Origin: Acidobacteriota bacterium
GTDB lineage: Bacteria; Acidobacteriota; Terriglobia; Bryobacterales; Bryobacteraceae
Assembly (NCBI GenBank): GCA_016185425.1
Contig: JACPNQ010000023.1
Coordinates: 56,774-120,773, forward strand
Reading direction: 5' to 3'
DNA: 64,000 bases
Positions 1 through 9,312 of this stretch are shown one piece after another. Below the pieces are notes generated by a model. It saw nothing but the letters and a program-made list of their open reading frames with translations, made no database searches and was not told where the DNA came from. Each line of letters begins with the position of its first letter. Within the stretch, counting starts at the first letter, position 1. A program made the translations under genes and the position numbers.

Positions 1-1301
1 CCCATCGCGGTGTACAACGTCGCGTGCAGATCCTCAATCGTCACTGGATTCTCCAGAATCCGGCAGGGCCGCTCCTCCGCCGTCTTCCCGTAAACCAACC
101 CCTTCTTAAACCCGCCCCCGAACACCGCCACGCTCACTGCTTCCGTAAAGTGCCGGTGCATTCCATAGTGCTTCGGCTCGGTCATGATGTCGGGCTGCTT
201 CACCTGGTCCTTGACCGTCTGATCCGGCTTACCCTCCGTCATCATGTCCCGCCCGAACTCCGTCGCAATCACGACAAGCGTCCGATCCAACAGCCCCCGC
301 TCCTCCAAATCCCGGATCAACTGCGCTACCGGAGCGTCAATCGTCGCCTTCATGTCCGCCGCGCGCTTGTGTCCATTCTCGTGCGTGTCCCAAAAGCGGA
401 ACGGAATGTACTCCGTCGTCACTTCCACAAATCGCGCCCCCGCTTCCACTGCCCGCCGCGCCAGCAAACAGCCCAGCCCAAACCGTGACGTGTTGTACCG
501 CGCGTAATTCTTCTCCGGCTCTAACGACAAGTCAAACGCCTTGGCGGCTGGTGAAGTCAGCAGCCGGTGGGCATTCTCCAACGAGCGCAGATAACCCTCC
601 CGCTGATAATCACTCCCGCGCTCACCCAGCGGCGAGGCCTCCAACATCTTCTTGTAAACCGCCCGCCGGTTTTCAAACCGCGACCGCCCGACATATTCAG
701 AAGGTCTCGTCACGCTCACCGCGTCTCGCGGATCCATGATTTGGAACGGTCCATACTCCGACCCCAGAAACCCCGCCGTATGAAATGCCTTCAGCGCGTC
801 GGATTCGGCCCCAATCTCCATGTTCTGTCCGATGTCCAGGAACGCCGGAATATCCGGGTTCCGCGAGCCGAGCGTCCGCGCGATAAACGACCCTATATGC
901 GGCACCGCCACCGACTGCGGCGGCGCATATCCCGTGTGCCAGTGAAACTGATGCCGTGAGTGGAGAATGAACCCGAGATCGCCCACGCGATGGGACCGAA
1001 TGAGCGTCCCCCGGTCGAGCACGCTCCCGATCTGCTCCAACCCTTTGGACAGCCGCGTACCGTCGACCGCCGCCGGTATCGATGGAAACGTCGATAACAC
1101 CTTCTCCGACGCCAATCCCGTCTCGTACGGCGTGTACTGCTTCGGGTCAAACGTTTCCGTCTGCGCCATGCCGCCAGCCATCCACAGCAGAATCATCGAA
1201 TCGGCGCGCGGCGTAATCTTCGGGCCCGCGCGCAGCACCGGCGCGGCCCCCGCCATCGCCGCCAGCAGGATTTCCCGTCGCGAAAGGCTCTCAATCGACA
1301 T
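1..1301 (-). CDS. DUF1501 (sulfatase-like) secreted protein, 3' end outside window
   Basis: The frame is open on the - strand from an ATG at 1301 to the window edge, about 433 codons. The N-terminus MSIESLSRREILLAAMAG has a twin-arginine type motif (SRREIL) followed by a hydrophobic stretch, so Tat export is likely. The body has typical DUF1501 features: 'LLWMAGGMAQTETFDPK' near residue 40, a 'WDTHENGH' segment and 'VVIATEFGRD' towards the end, as in alkaline-phosphatase-fold DUF1501 proteins. The start overlaps the last 11 bases of the upstream DUF1553 gene, so the two are translationally coupled. DUF1501 and DUF1553 proteins nearly always occur as pairs in Planctomycetes and Solibacteres; their biochemical role is unknown. 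The C-terminus is missing only because the window ends. Confidence 0.88.
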   Translation of the reverse strand, partial: MSIESLSRREILLAAMAGAAPVLRAGPKITPRADSMILLWMAGGMAQTETFDPKQYTPYETGLASEKVLSTFPSIPAAVDGTRLSKGLEQIGSVLDRGTLIRSHRVGDLGFILHSRHQFHWHTGYAPPQSVAVPHIGSFIARTLGSRNPDIPAFLDIGQNMEIGAESDALKAFHTAGFLGSEYGPFQIMDPRDAVSVTRPSEYVGRSRFENRRAVYKKMLEASPLGERGSDYQREGYLRSLENAHRLLTSPAAKAFDLSLEPEKNYARYNTSRFGLGCLLARRAVEAGARFVEVTTEYIPFRFWDTHENGHKRAADMKATIDAPVAQLIRDLEERGLLDRTLVVIATEFGRDMMTEGKPDQTVKDQVKQPDIMTEPKHYGMHRHFTEAVSVAVFGGGFKKGLVYGKTAEERPCRILENPVTIEDLHATLYTAM

Positions 1302-3456
1302 ACTGAAACTCCGGATGTAACAACAACGTCCACAACAGGTCTTCTATCTCAAGACCATTTGCCAGCTTCATCTCCGCGGTCGACGGCGCTCTCCCCAACG
1401 TCTGCCAGAACAGCCGCTCCGTTAACTTCGCGCGGTCTTTCTCGAACGCCGGAGCCGCCACGGGCGGAGGGTCTACTATCTTGGACAGAAGATTCCGGTC
1501 CGGCGTTTTCGGAAATACGTAAAATCGCACTGCGCTATTTACGTCGCTCAAACGCCCGATGTCGTCCACCACTAACTTCCCCGTCAGCCGTTTCGCCCCG
1601 TCCGGAACGGACAACAGCACAGCCTTCCCAAACGGCGTAATCGCCACTTCGTCAAACTTCGTCTTCTCCACTTCAACCGGCTTCAGCTCAATTCCGCTCA
1701 CCGGACGCGCCGCAACGCCGTCAAACGCCAGTGCCTGCCACCCCGCCACCGTCTTCTCCGCGTCATAACTCCCGGCGTCTTCCACCAGCAGCCACAACTC
1801 CTTCAGGCCTTCCACAGGCACATCCAAATTCACAGACCCGCGCCGTACAACGCGCGAATCGAACACCGCCGCCGGAGCCTCAGGCAGCGTCCCCAGCAAC
1901 CGCTGCGCCCCTCGCCGCAGAGATAGCGCCAGCGTGGTACCGTTGACGAGTTCCAGCGCCTGCAATGTGCTCGCCTCGCCGGGCCGTGTCGTATAAACCT
2001 GGTCCCGGATTGGCCGCCCCATCGCCCGGCTTAGCGGCGTCGACTTGAACTCCCACTCCCGCGCCATCCGCGCGCCGCGCTCGTTCTGCACCGCTCGCCA
2101 CTCACCCGTAATCGCCGATAGCGTGTCGACAAACTGCTCGGCAGTCAGCCGCCGCGGCAGCGGTCCACGAAATTTCGTATCTGGCTGCGGCAGCGCCGGC
2201 TGCTGCCAGGCGCGCGAGGTCATAATCAATCGCAGCAACCGGTTCACGTCGTACCCATTCGCCGCGAAATCGGCAGCCAGCCAATCCAGCAGGTCCGCGT
2301 TGAACGGCTGCGCGTCCATGTCGTCCACAGGTTCTACGATCGCCCGCCCGAACAACCGTCCCCAGATCCGGTTCACAAACGTCCGTGCCAGGCGTCCGTT
2401 CCGCGGAGAGGTGAACAACGCCGCCGCCGCCGCGAGCCGTTCGTCCAGCGTCCCATCCTGTGGAATCGCTCCCAGCGACGGGAACAGGAACTGCGGTCCC
2501 TGCATCTTCCCCGTCTTCACATCGCACCGGACTAACTCCAACTGCGGCTGCTCCGAGTAGATCGCCGCCATCCCATAACTCTCCCGCAACTTGTACTTAT
2601 TCACGAAAGAGTCATGGCAGGACGCGCACTTCAGATTCACACCCAGAAAAACTTGCGCCGTATTCTGCGCCGCCTGCATATGCGGCAATTGCGACGCATT
2701 CACATCTCCGCGCCAGTTCACACCCACCAGGAATCCCGCCGGAGCGTCCGGGCCCTTCGGGTTCACCAACTGCCGGACCATCTCGTCGTACGGCATGTTG
2801 GACACCAGCGCCTTCCTCAACCATGGCGTGTACGGCTTCGCCGTGTCGCCGTAGTACGCGCGCAGGTCGTTCCGCAGCAGATCATTCCAAAAGCTCATCC
2901 AATGCCCGGCGAACATCTCCCGGTTCGTCAACAGCTCCTCAACGAGCCTCTCCCGGTCCTTTCCCTTCGCCGCGGCGATTTGCTCATAGGTCGGCGTGAT
3001 TCCCCAGAGATCCAAATACACCCGCCGCGCAAACACCGCGTCCGGAACCGGTGCGCGGAACGTACCGCCAACCAGCACGTCCACCGGATTACCGGCGCCT
3101 TTCAACACAACCGCGCGCGGCGCCAGCGGCGCCACCCATTTCGATCCGCCCCGCGCCTTCATATCCGCCCACGGCAGATCGTCCGCCACCCACCGTTCCA
3201 ACACCGCAATCTGCGCGTCCGTCAGCGGAGCGCCATTCGGCGGCATCCTCATGCCGTCCGTCCCGCGCACCTTTCCGATCAACTTCCCGCGCACCCGCAC
3301 AAACCCGGCCCGCTCATCCACGCGCAGTCCCGCCTGCGCCGGCTCCCCCGTGTGGCAACTCGCGCACCGCGCCGCCAGGATCGGGTGGACTTCGGTTGCG
3401 AAGTCCACCTGCCCAAACACCGAAACCGCGCCAACAAGGAACAGCCAAATGACCAC
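1291..3456 (-). CDS. Cytochrome-c-like (PSCyt1) / DUF1549 / DUF1553 protein
   Basis: 721-residue secreted protein with a hydrophobic N-terminus (MVIWLFLVGAVSVFGQ). The first haem-type CxxCH is CASCH at residues 31-35, in the 'HPILAARCASCH' context of planctomycete-type cytochromes. A DUF1549 domain follows and contains a second CASCH (around residue 277), then DUF1553 over roughly residues 340-700. Two CxxCH motifs suggest covalent c-type haem and a periplasmic redox role; the substrate is unknown. The start is GTG, sharing one base with the TAG stop of the oxidoreductase upstream, and the stop lies inside the DUF1501 start region, so all three genes form one transcript. The family identification is firm; the function is not. 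Confidence 0.88.
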   Translation of the reverse strand: MVIWLFLVGAVSVFGQVDFATEVHPILAARCASCHTGEPAQAGLRVDERAGFVRVRGKLIGKVRGTDGMRMPPNGAPLTDAQIAVLERWVADDLPWADMKARGGSKWVAPLAPRAVVLKGAGNPVDVLVGGTFRAPVPDAVFARRVYLDLWGITPTYEQIAAAKGKDRERLVEELLTNREMFAGHWMSFWNDLLRNDLRAYYGDTAKPYTPWLRKALVSNMPYDEMVRQLVNPKGPDAPAGFLVGVNWRGDVNASQLPHMQAAQNTAQVFLGVNLKCASCHDSFVNKYKLRESYGMAAIYSEQPQLELVRCDVKTGKMQGPQFLFPSLGAIPQDGTLDERLAAAAALFTSPRNGRLARTFVNRIWGRLFGRAIVEPVDDMDAQPFNADLLDWLAADFAANGYDVNRLLRLIMTSRAWQQPALPQPDTKFRGPLPRRLTAEQFVDTLSAITGEWRAVQNERGARMAREWEFKSTPLSRAMGRPIRDQVYTTRPGEASTLQALELVNGTTLALSLRRGAQRLLGTLPEAPAAVFDSRVVRRGSVNLDVPVEGLKELWLLVEDAGSYDAEKTVAGWQALAFDGVAARPVSGIELKPVEVEKTKFDEVAITPFGKAVLLSVPDGAKRLTGKLVVDDIGRLSDVNSAVRFYVFPKTPDRNLLSKIVDPPPVAAPAFEKDRAKLTERLFWQTLGRAPSTAEMKLANGLEIEDLLWTLLLHPEFQYVD

Positions 3457-4604
3457 TAGAACTTCACCTTCACCCAGCCCTTTTTCTTGTTGCTCTCGAC
3501 AACCTTCTCCAGCAGCACCATCCCACGCCAGCCGTCTTCGAACGTCGGATAATCCACCGGCGCCGAAGGATCCGCCACGCGCTTGTAGAACCGCTTGTAA
3601 AGCTGCTTGTGCGCATCGTCGTAGCCTTCACTGTGCCCGCCCGGCAGATCCGCGAATCCTGCCGCCGGCCCCATTAACATAGACGGATCTTTGATCAGAA
3701 TCCGGTTCGGCTCATTGCGGTTGCCGATCCACAATTCGTCCGGCCGTTCCTGGTTCCAGCTCACGCCGCTCTTCGTTCCGTAGATCTCGAACGCAAACCG
3801 GTTCTTATTTCCCGCGGCAACCTGGGATGCCGTGAATGCGCCCCGCGCCGAATCGCCAAGATGAATCAGCAGCCCGCCGTAATCCTCTGTCGAGATCTTC
3901 ACTTCGTCGTAATCGGACGGCTTCAACTTCTTCCCCGCGAACGTCTGAATGGCCGTCTTTGGCTTCTTGCGCGTCTTGTGGAACGTCGCCAGATCCGCGC
4001 AGAGCGCTGTGATCCGCAGCCCGGTCAAATGCTGGATCATATCCATCCAGTGCGACCCGATATCGCCCACCGCTCGCAGTGCGCCGTTCTCCTTCGCGTC
4101 AATGCGCCAATTGAAGTCCGTATCATAAAGCAGCCAGTCCTGCGAATAGGTGCCCTGCACGTGAAGAACGTCGCCCAATTCACCGGACGCAATGTACTGC
4201 CGGATGTGCTGCACCACCGGGTAATAGCGCAGGTTGTGATTCACCGCATGCGCAACTTTTTTCTTCTGCGCCAGCTTCAGCATGTTGGCGGCTTCTTTTG
4301 CCGACACGGCCAGCGGCTTCTCGCACAGCACCGCCTTGCCCGCTTCCAGCGCCTCCATCGACATCGGATAGTGCATCGCGTTCGGCGTCAGCACATGCAC
4401 CGCCTGAATCGAAGGATCGGCCAGCAACTCCTTATAGTTCCCTGTCGTCCGCTCAATCCCCATCGACTCGCCAAAGGCGGCGGCTTCCGCGGCGTTCACG
4501 CTCGCTACCCCCGCAATATCGACAAACCCCAACCGCCGGATCTGCTCCGCATGTACCCGCCCCATAAATCCGGTGCCGATAATCGCCGTTGAAACACGTG
4601 CCAT
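3456..4604 (-). CDS. Gfo/Idh/MocA family NAD(P)-dependent oxidoreductase
   Basis: 382 residues. The N-terminal Rossmann fold shows the nucleotide-binding pattern IIGTGFMGRVHA at residues 7-18, and the family's EKP motif (LCEKPLA, around residue 95) carries the conserved lysine. The C-terminal alpha/beta domain has the 'GDIGSHWMDM' segment common in sugar dehydrogenases of this family. It probably oxidises a sugar, inositol or sugar acid; the substrate cannot be told from sequence. It is the first gene of an overlapping operon with the DUF1553 and DUF1501 genes, an arrangement suggesting a shared role in carbohydrate breakdown. No signal peptide is visible although its partners are exported. 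Confidence 0.9.
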   Translation of the reverse strand: MARVSTAIIGTGFMGRVHAEQIRRLGFVDIAGVASVNAAEAAAFGESMGIERTTGNYKELLADPSIQAVHVLTPNAMHYPMSMEALEAGKAVLCEKPLAVSAKEAANMLKLAQKKKVAHAVNHNLRYYPVVQHIRQYIASGELGDVLHVQGTYSQDWLLYDTDFNWRIDAKENGALRAVGDIGSHWMDMIQHLTGLRITALCADLATFHKTRKKPKTAIQTFAGKKLKPSDYDEVKISTEDYGGLLIHLGDSARGAFTASQVAAGNKNRFAFEIYGTKSGVSWNQERPDELWIGNRNEPNRILIKDPSMLMGPAAGFADLPGGHSEGYDDAHKQLYKRFYKRVADPSAPVDYPTFEDGWRGMVLLEKVVESNKKKGWVKVKF

Positions 4605-4648
4605 AGTCTTCTTGCTTTGTCCTTTCGTGGAGGGAAAATCCGTCTCTC

Positions 4649-5012
4649 CCGTTTACTCTATATCAACTGGCGCACCATCCTCATGAACTACACTAAAGGG
4701 TCGGATGATCGTAAAGCTTCGTGTAGGTCCGGGCACGCGAATCCGCCGCCAGGGGATTCGGAACCGCCGTTTCGCTCTTACCGCCGCCGCACTGCTGACA
4801 CCCTTCTCCGTCATCGCTTTCGCCCTCGGCGGCTGGCGCCTCGCCGCTGACCTCGATTGGACCAGCCGCTTCGCCATCGACGACGGCCCCCTCTCCCATT
4901 GGCAAGTCTGGATTACCCTCTCCTTCCTCCTCCAGGGCGCCGCCGCTCTCCTCAACCGCTACGCCGAAACAAGCGGGGAATGACCACTTTTCTCTTCCGT
5001 TTACGCGATATC
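4649..5012 (+). repeat. Duplicated 16-base upstream motif (4649-4664 and 4997-5012)
   Basis: CCGTTTACTCTATATC at 4649-4664 recurs as CCGTTTACGCGATATC at 4997-5012, 14 of 16 bases identical, each ahead of one of two related small membrane genes. The copies are 348 bases apart, close to the 374-base spacing of the two start codons. This fits a tandem duplication that carried the promoter or an operator with the gene. The ATATC end could be part of a -10 element, but no good -35 box is seen. Confidence 0.45.
4705..4983 (+). CDS. Small membrane protein, first copy of a tandem pair
   Basis: 92 residues with two predicted membrane segments, about residues 25-45 (ALTAAALLTPFSVIAFALGG) and 67-83 (WQVWITLSFLLQGAAAL). 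It aligns with the next gene through the shared pattern of a first helix ending in ALG-x-W, then F-x-I, then G-x-L-S-x-W-x-V-W, so the two are paralogues. The basic N-terminus (residues 4-23) would stay in the cytoplasm. No family is recognised and no catalytic motif is visible. It is divergent from the oxidoreductase at 3456-4604. The ATG at 4705 is the only start that keeps the whole similarity; the ribosome site is weak. Confidence 0.6.
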   Translation: MIVKLRVGPGTRIRRQGIRNRRFALTAAALLTPFSVIAFALGGWRLAADLDWTSRFAIDDGPLSHWQVWITLSFLLQGAAALLNRYAETSGE

Positions 5013-5078
5013 TTGTAGGCGGCCGCAACGGATTCGCGGCACTATGCATCCAAATGGGTAAGAGGGAGTAGTTCAACT

Positions 5079-5342
5079 ATGTGGAATCGTTTGGCGACTC
5101 GCAATGTAGCGATCCTGACTAAAGCCGGTGAAGAACTGACGCCCGCGTTCGCTGCCTTCCTATCTCCATTGGCGGCTATGGCGCTGGCTCTCGGTCTCTG
5201 GGCATTTGCCGCCCAGATCGCGCTCGCGTCCAATTTCCCCATTTCCGGCGGCGCGCTGTCGGACTGGCGGGTGTGGATGTTGATCGCTGGCGGCTTGGAA
5301 ATGGCCGCACTTCGTTTCCGTTCCCAAACACCCAACCGGTAA
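5079..5342 (+). CDS. Small membrane protein, second copy of a tandem pair
   Basis: 87 residues with two membrane segments (about residues 24-46 and 62-80). It matches the preceding gene over most of its length: the first helix ends ALALGLWAFAAQIAL and is followed by SNFPISGGALSDWRVWM, against SRFAIDDGPLSHWQVWI in copy one. A GGGAG ribosome site lies about ten bases before the ATG, better than in the first copy. Function is unknown. The gene ends 34 bases before the rhomboid protease, so it may be cotranscribed with it. Confidence 0.65.
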   Translation: MWNRLATRNVAILTKAGEELTPAFAAFLSPLAAMALALGLWAFAAQIALASNFPISGGALSDWRVWMLIAGGLEMAALRFRSQTPNR

Positions 5343-5376
5343 GCTATCCTCGGTTATGGGGGCGGTGCAACACTAG

Positions 5377-6108
5377 ATGGGCTCGTCATTTCGCAACCCT
5401 TCGTTCGGTTCGTCGTCGGGTGTCCTCCCGATAGGCGTCAAATGGTTGCTGATCAGCAATACGGCCTTTTTTCTACTGCAGTTCGTGCTCTATCAGGCGG
5501 CGGGCGTTACGCTCAACTTCCTGAAGCTGATCCCTATCCAAACCGTGAGCGGCTACATCTGGCAACCGCTCACCTACATGTTCCTCCACGACGTGCACAG
5601 CACCATGCACATCCTCTGGAACATGATTTCGCTCTTCTTCACCGGACCGATGCTCGAAGTCCACTGGGGTACCACGCGCTTCCTGAAGTACTACTTCCTG
5701 TGCGGCATCGGCGCCGGTATCTGCGTCGTCCTCGCCAGCTTCATCGCCGGCACTCCAGGCGTGGCCACCATCGGCTGCAGCGGCGCCCTCTTCGGTGTGC
5801 TGGTCGCCTACGGCCTGCTCTTCCCTGACGTGCTGTTTTTCGGCGTCATCAAAGCGAAGTGGTTCGTCATCATCATCGGCGCCGTGAATCTCCTCGACGG
5901 CATCGCGTCGCGCAACGCCGGCGTTAGCCACGTTGCCCATCTCGGTGGCATGGCCATCGGGTTCCTCATCATTCGCTTCGGGCTGCTCGGCAACTCCCGG
6001 GGTTCCAAAGATCCCTTGACGTGGCTCGAAGCCCAGTACAAGAACTGGAAACTGGCACGCGCACGCAAGAAGTTTGAAGTCTATATGCGCAACCAATCGC
6101 GCCATTGA
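5377..6108 (+). CDS. Rhomboid family intramembrane serine protease
   Basis: 243 residues with six or so membrane helices. The catalytic serine sits in GCSGALFG (Ser135, the GxSG motif) on helix 4, and the catalytic histidine in HVAHLGGM (His188) on helix 6, giving the Ser-His dyad. The conserved loop 'WNMISLFFTGPMLE' (around residues 81-94) also matches the family. It cuts transmembrane substrates inside the bilayer. The C-terminal 40 residues are basic and cytoplasmic. Its stop overlaps the start of the next gene by four bases (TTGA), so they are coupled. The substrate is unknown. Confidence 0.92.
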   Translation: MGSSFRNPSFGSSSGVLPIGVKWLLISNTAFFLLQFVLYQAAGVTLNFLKLIPIQTVSGYIWQPLTYMFLHDVHSTMHILWNMISLFFTGPMLEVHWGTTRFLKYYFLCGIGAGICVVLASFIAGTPGVATIGCSGALFGVLVAYGLLFPDVLFFGVIKAKWFVIIIGAVNLLDGIASRNAGVSHVAHLGGMAIGFLIIRFGLLGNSRGSKDPLTWLEAQYKNWKLARARKKFEVYMRNQSRH

Positions 6109-7205
6109 CTCCCGCTAACCGCATCCCATCCATCGACGCTCTCCGCGGCCTCGTCATGATCGTCATGGCGCTCGACCATACCCGCGACTTCTTCCACTCC
6201 GGCGCGATGAGCTTCAACCCAGAAGACCTCACCAAAACCACCGCCGCCATCTTTTTCACTCGCTGGATCACCCATTTCTGCGCCCCAACTTTCTTTTTCC
6301 TCGCCGGTCTCGGTGCTTTTTTCAAATCCGGTCCACGCACCTCCTTCCTCATCAAACGCGGCCTCTGGCTCATCTTCCTCGAAATCGCTGTCTTCCAGAC
6401 CATCGTCTTTTTCAAGTTCTTCAACACCCCCACTCTCCTCACCATCCTCTGGCAGCTCGGCCTCTCGATGATCGTCCTCGGCGCGCTCGTTCACATCCCG
6501 ATTAAATACCTCGCCCCGATAAGCCTCGCCTTCATTGCCCTCCACAACCTCGCCGACCCCATCCGGCTCACCGGGCCCGCCCAAATCCTCCACCAACTCG
6601 GCTTCTTCCAAATCGGCGGGCTCGGCTTCGTCTCCGTCTACCCCCTGATCCCGTGGTTCGCCGTCATGTCCATCGGCTACTGCGCCGGCGAGATCGTTCA
6701 CGACCGCAGGAAGTTAATGCGGATCGGCGCAGCCATCACCATCGCCTTCTTCGTCATCCGCGCCATCAACATCTACGGCGAGCCTGTGCCATGGGACGGC
6801 ACATTCCTCTCCTTCTTCCGCTGCACCAAATACCCGCCCTCGCTCGATTACCTTCTAATGACGCTCGGCCCGGCAATCTTCGCCCTGGGCCTTTTCCACG
6901 ACAGGAAATCCCCCATCGTCGCCACCTACGGCCGCGCCCCGCTATTCTACTTCCTCGGCCACTTCCTGCTCATTCGCCTGCTCACGTACGCCTTCGCATA
7001 CATCCGCTACGGCACGGTCGCCTTTCTCAGCAACCCCATTCCCTCCATGGGCGGCAAGGCCGATCTCTACCCCGCTGGCTTTGGCTACACGCTACCCGAA
7101 ACATACGCCGTCTGGATTCTTGTCGTGGTACTCATGTACCCCATCACCCTCTGGTTCGCCAACCTCAAAGAGCGCCGCCGCGACTGGTGGCTTAGCTACC
7201 TCTAA
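6105..7205 (+). CDS. DUF1624 / heparan-alpha-glucosaminide acetyltransferase-like membrane protein
   Basis: 366 residues with about ten membrane helices. The N-terminus reads PSIDALRGLVMIVMALDHTR (residues 8-27), the signature of the HGSNAT-catalytic/DUF1624 family, in which a conserved histidine near the first helix takes part in acyl transfer across the membrane. Eukaryotic members acetylate lysosomal glucosamine; bacterial members probably modify envelope sugars, though this is inference here. The start is TTG at 6105, overlapping the rhomboid stop; no better start fits, since the conserved motif begins at residue 8. Confidence 0.8.
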   Translation: MTPANRIPSIDALRGLVMIVMALDHTRDFFHSGAMSFNPEDLTKTTAAIFFTRWITHFCAPTFFFLAGLGAFFKSGPRTSFLIKRGLWLIFLEIAVFQTIVFFKFFNTPTLLTILWQLGLSMIVLGALVHIPIKYLAPISLAFIALHNLADPIRLTGPAQILHQLGFFQIGGLGFVSVYPLIPWFAVMSIGYCAGEIVHDRRKLMRIGAAITIAFFVIRAINIYGEPVPWDGTFLSFFRCTKYPPSLDYLLMTLGPAIFALGLFHDRKSPIVATYGRAPLFYFLGHFLLIRLLTYAFAYIRYGTVAFLSNPIPSMGGKADLYPAGFGYTLPETYAVWILVVVLMYPITLWFANLKERRRDWWLSYL

Positions 7206-7314
7206 CCCCCTTCACCGCTCCCGGCCTCTTCTGCTCAGGGCCTCCGCCCAGCGCACCTCTTGAGGCGCACTCATATAATCAGGTTGATTGTCCATAACAC
7301 CGCATCTCGGTTCG

Positions 7315-9228
7315 ATGCCCCAGTCCCTCAACTTCGGCACCTTTCGCTTCGATATCGCCGCCCGCCGCCTCTACGAAGACGCCCAGGAACTTACCCTCAA
7401 CCCCAAGTCGCTGGACCTCCTCGCCTACCTCATCCTCAATCCTCATCGCATCGTCTCCAAAGAAGAAATCCTCCACAAGGTCTGGTCGGACACAGCCGTC
7501 ACCGACGATGCCATCGTCCAACGTGTCCTCGACATCCGCAAAGCCCTGCGGGATAACCCCAGATCTCCCGTCTACGTCCGCACGCACCCGAAGCGCGGCT
7601 ATGAGTGGATCGCCGACCCGAACTCTGGCGCCGTGCCAAAGCGGAAACGCCAAAAATACTGGCCGATCGCCCTCGCGGCGGCCGTCGTGCTGTTCGTCGC
7701 CATTGTCGCCCTAACCAAAAAGCCCGCGCCCCACGACCTTTCCGTCCGCCGCCTCACCGCGATGCCCGGCATGGAGGACTATCCCGCCACTGACCCCAAA
7801 GGCGCTCGCATCGTCTTCGCCTCCAACGAAAGCGGCCCCTCCAAGCTCTGGCTTCTCGACGCAAAGTCCGGTGAGCGCACAGCGCTCACGCAAGGCGATG
7901 CCAACGACTCCGAACCCGACTGGTCCCCCGACGGCCGCTGGATCGCCTTCCGTTCCGAACGCGGCGACGGCGGCCTCTTCCTAACCCCGCCCGAGGGTGG
8001 CGAACCCGTCAACCTCGCCGCCTACGGTCACCACCCGCGCTGGTCGCCCGACAGCCGCCGCATCCTGTTCCATACCGAAGGCTCAGGTGGCAAAATTTTC
8101 ACTCTCGACGTCGCGGCCAAATCGATAGCCGAGATTTCCATCTCCACCCCGAATCTGATGAACCGTGCGTTCCCGGTCTGGAGCCCGGATGCCAAATTCA
8201 TCTACATTCTCGCCATCCTCGCCGCCGGCTCTCACGTCGACGGCGCCGTCACACTCGGTCATCAGATCTGGCGTATCCCCACAAAGGGCGGTCAGGCACA
8301 ACTCGTCAGCCCCGGTATCGGCGTCGTTCGCGATGGAGGTTTCGACATTAGCGCCGACGGCGCCGAACTTGTCTACATCGGCCTCGATCGCAGTCTCTGG
8401 AAGCTCTCCGTCAACGGCAAAACCGTCCAGCGCCTCACGCTCACCACGGAAGAACACCAGCACCCCCGCTTTGCCGGCGATGGCGGCATCCTCTTTTCCA
8501 CGGTTTCCTCGCCGGATGGCCTCTGGCTGATTCCCGAAAAGCCCGCCAAAATGGAACGCCTTACGCGCGACGGCGCGCTCGCCCGTTCCGCGACACTCTC
8601 GCCCGATCGTAAACTTGTCGCCTACATTACCTGGGCCGGCGAGCGTTTCGAAATCTGGTGCCTGGACATGGAGAGCCGGAAAAGTTGGCGCATCTCTCCA
8701 TCAACCGGCCCCTCCCGCACCCGCCCCCTCTGGTCAAACGATGGAAAGACTTTGGTCTACTCCGTCCTCGATGGCGCCAAACGCGAGGAGGTAGCAGGCT
8801 TCCTCGACGGCAACCGGCGCCAGGTCGTCCGTGAACTCCCCGTCAAAACAAACGGCTCCCTTCGCAACGCCCAATTCACCGTATCCGCCACCGGCGAAGT
8901 AACTAGTCTCCCCGCACCCAACCTCCAAATCGAAAACGGCAGGTGGTCGCTCGATGGCGGCAGGCCCCTTACCCTCCAAAACCTCTCCCCCAGCAACCCC
9001 GAATGGTCGCCCGACGGTAATCGCCTCTATTTCCAGGCGGCCCGCGGCGGCTGGTTCAACATCTGGAGCCTTCCTGTCCGGCCCGAGGTCGGCACGCCTG
9101 CCCCTGTCACCAACTTCACCGGCAGCCCCCATCTACTCTCCGACATGAATCGCGAATTCGCCGTTCATCCGCTCGGTCTCATAGTCAGCCTCCGCGAAAA
9201 TCGCTCCGATCTCTGGCTTATCAAGTGA
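7315..9228 (+). CDS. CadC-like winged-helix regulator fused to PD40/TolB-type propeller
   Basis: 637 residues. Residues 5-100 form an OmpR/CadC-type winged-helix DNA-binding domain (LNFGTFRFDIAARRLYED at the start, then 'VRTHPKRGYEWIAD' at the wing). One membrane helix follows (around residues 118-140), then a periplasmic domain with repeated PD40 blades, for example 'PDWSPDGRWIAFRS' and 'PEWSPDGNRLYFQ'. The layout suggests a one-component membrane regulator that senses a ligand outside and binds promoters inside. An in-frame TTG lies 27 bases upstream, but the ATG at 7315 gives the usual family N-terminus. The TonB receptor follows 84 bases later and is a plausible target. Confidence 0.88.
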   Translation: MPQSLNFGTFRFDIAARRLYEDAQELTLNPKSLDLLAYLILNPHRIVSKEEILHKVWSDTAVTDDAIVQRVLDIRKALRDNPRSPVYVRTHPKRGYEWIADPNSGAVPKRKRQKYWPIALAAAVVLFVAIVALTKKPAPHDLSVRRLTAMPGMEDYPATDPKGARIVFASNESGPSKLWLLDAKSGERTALTQGDANDSEPDWSPDGRWIAFRSERGDGGLFLTPPEGGEPVNLAAYGHHPRWSPDSRRILFHTEGSGGKIFTLDVAAKSIAEISISTPNLMNRAFPVWSPDAKFIYILAILAAGSHVDGAVTLGHQIWRIPTKGGQAQLVSPGIGVVRDGGFDISADGAELVYIGLDRSLWKLSVNGKTVQRLTLTTEEHQHPRFAGDGGILFSTVSSPDGLWLIPEKPAKMERLTRDGALARSATLSPDRKLVAYITWAGERFEIWCLDMESRKSWRISPSTGPSRTRPLWSNDGKTLVYSVLDGAKREEVAGFLDGNRRQVVRELPVKTNGSLRNAQFTVSATGEVTSLPAPNLQIENGRWSLDGGRPLTLQNLSPSNPEWSPDGNRLYFQAARGGWFNIWSLPVRPEVGTPAPVTNFTGSPHLLSDMNREFAVHPLGLIVSLRENRSDLWLIK

Positions 9229-9312
9229 ATTAACGGTGTTGTAGGCGTTCTGTCGTCCAAAAATCGGCCAGACGTCGTGATTTACAACCCGCTTGAGGCA
9301 TACAGTCGCCCC

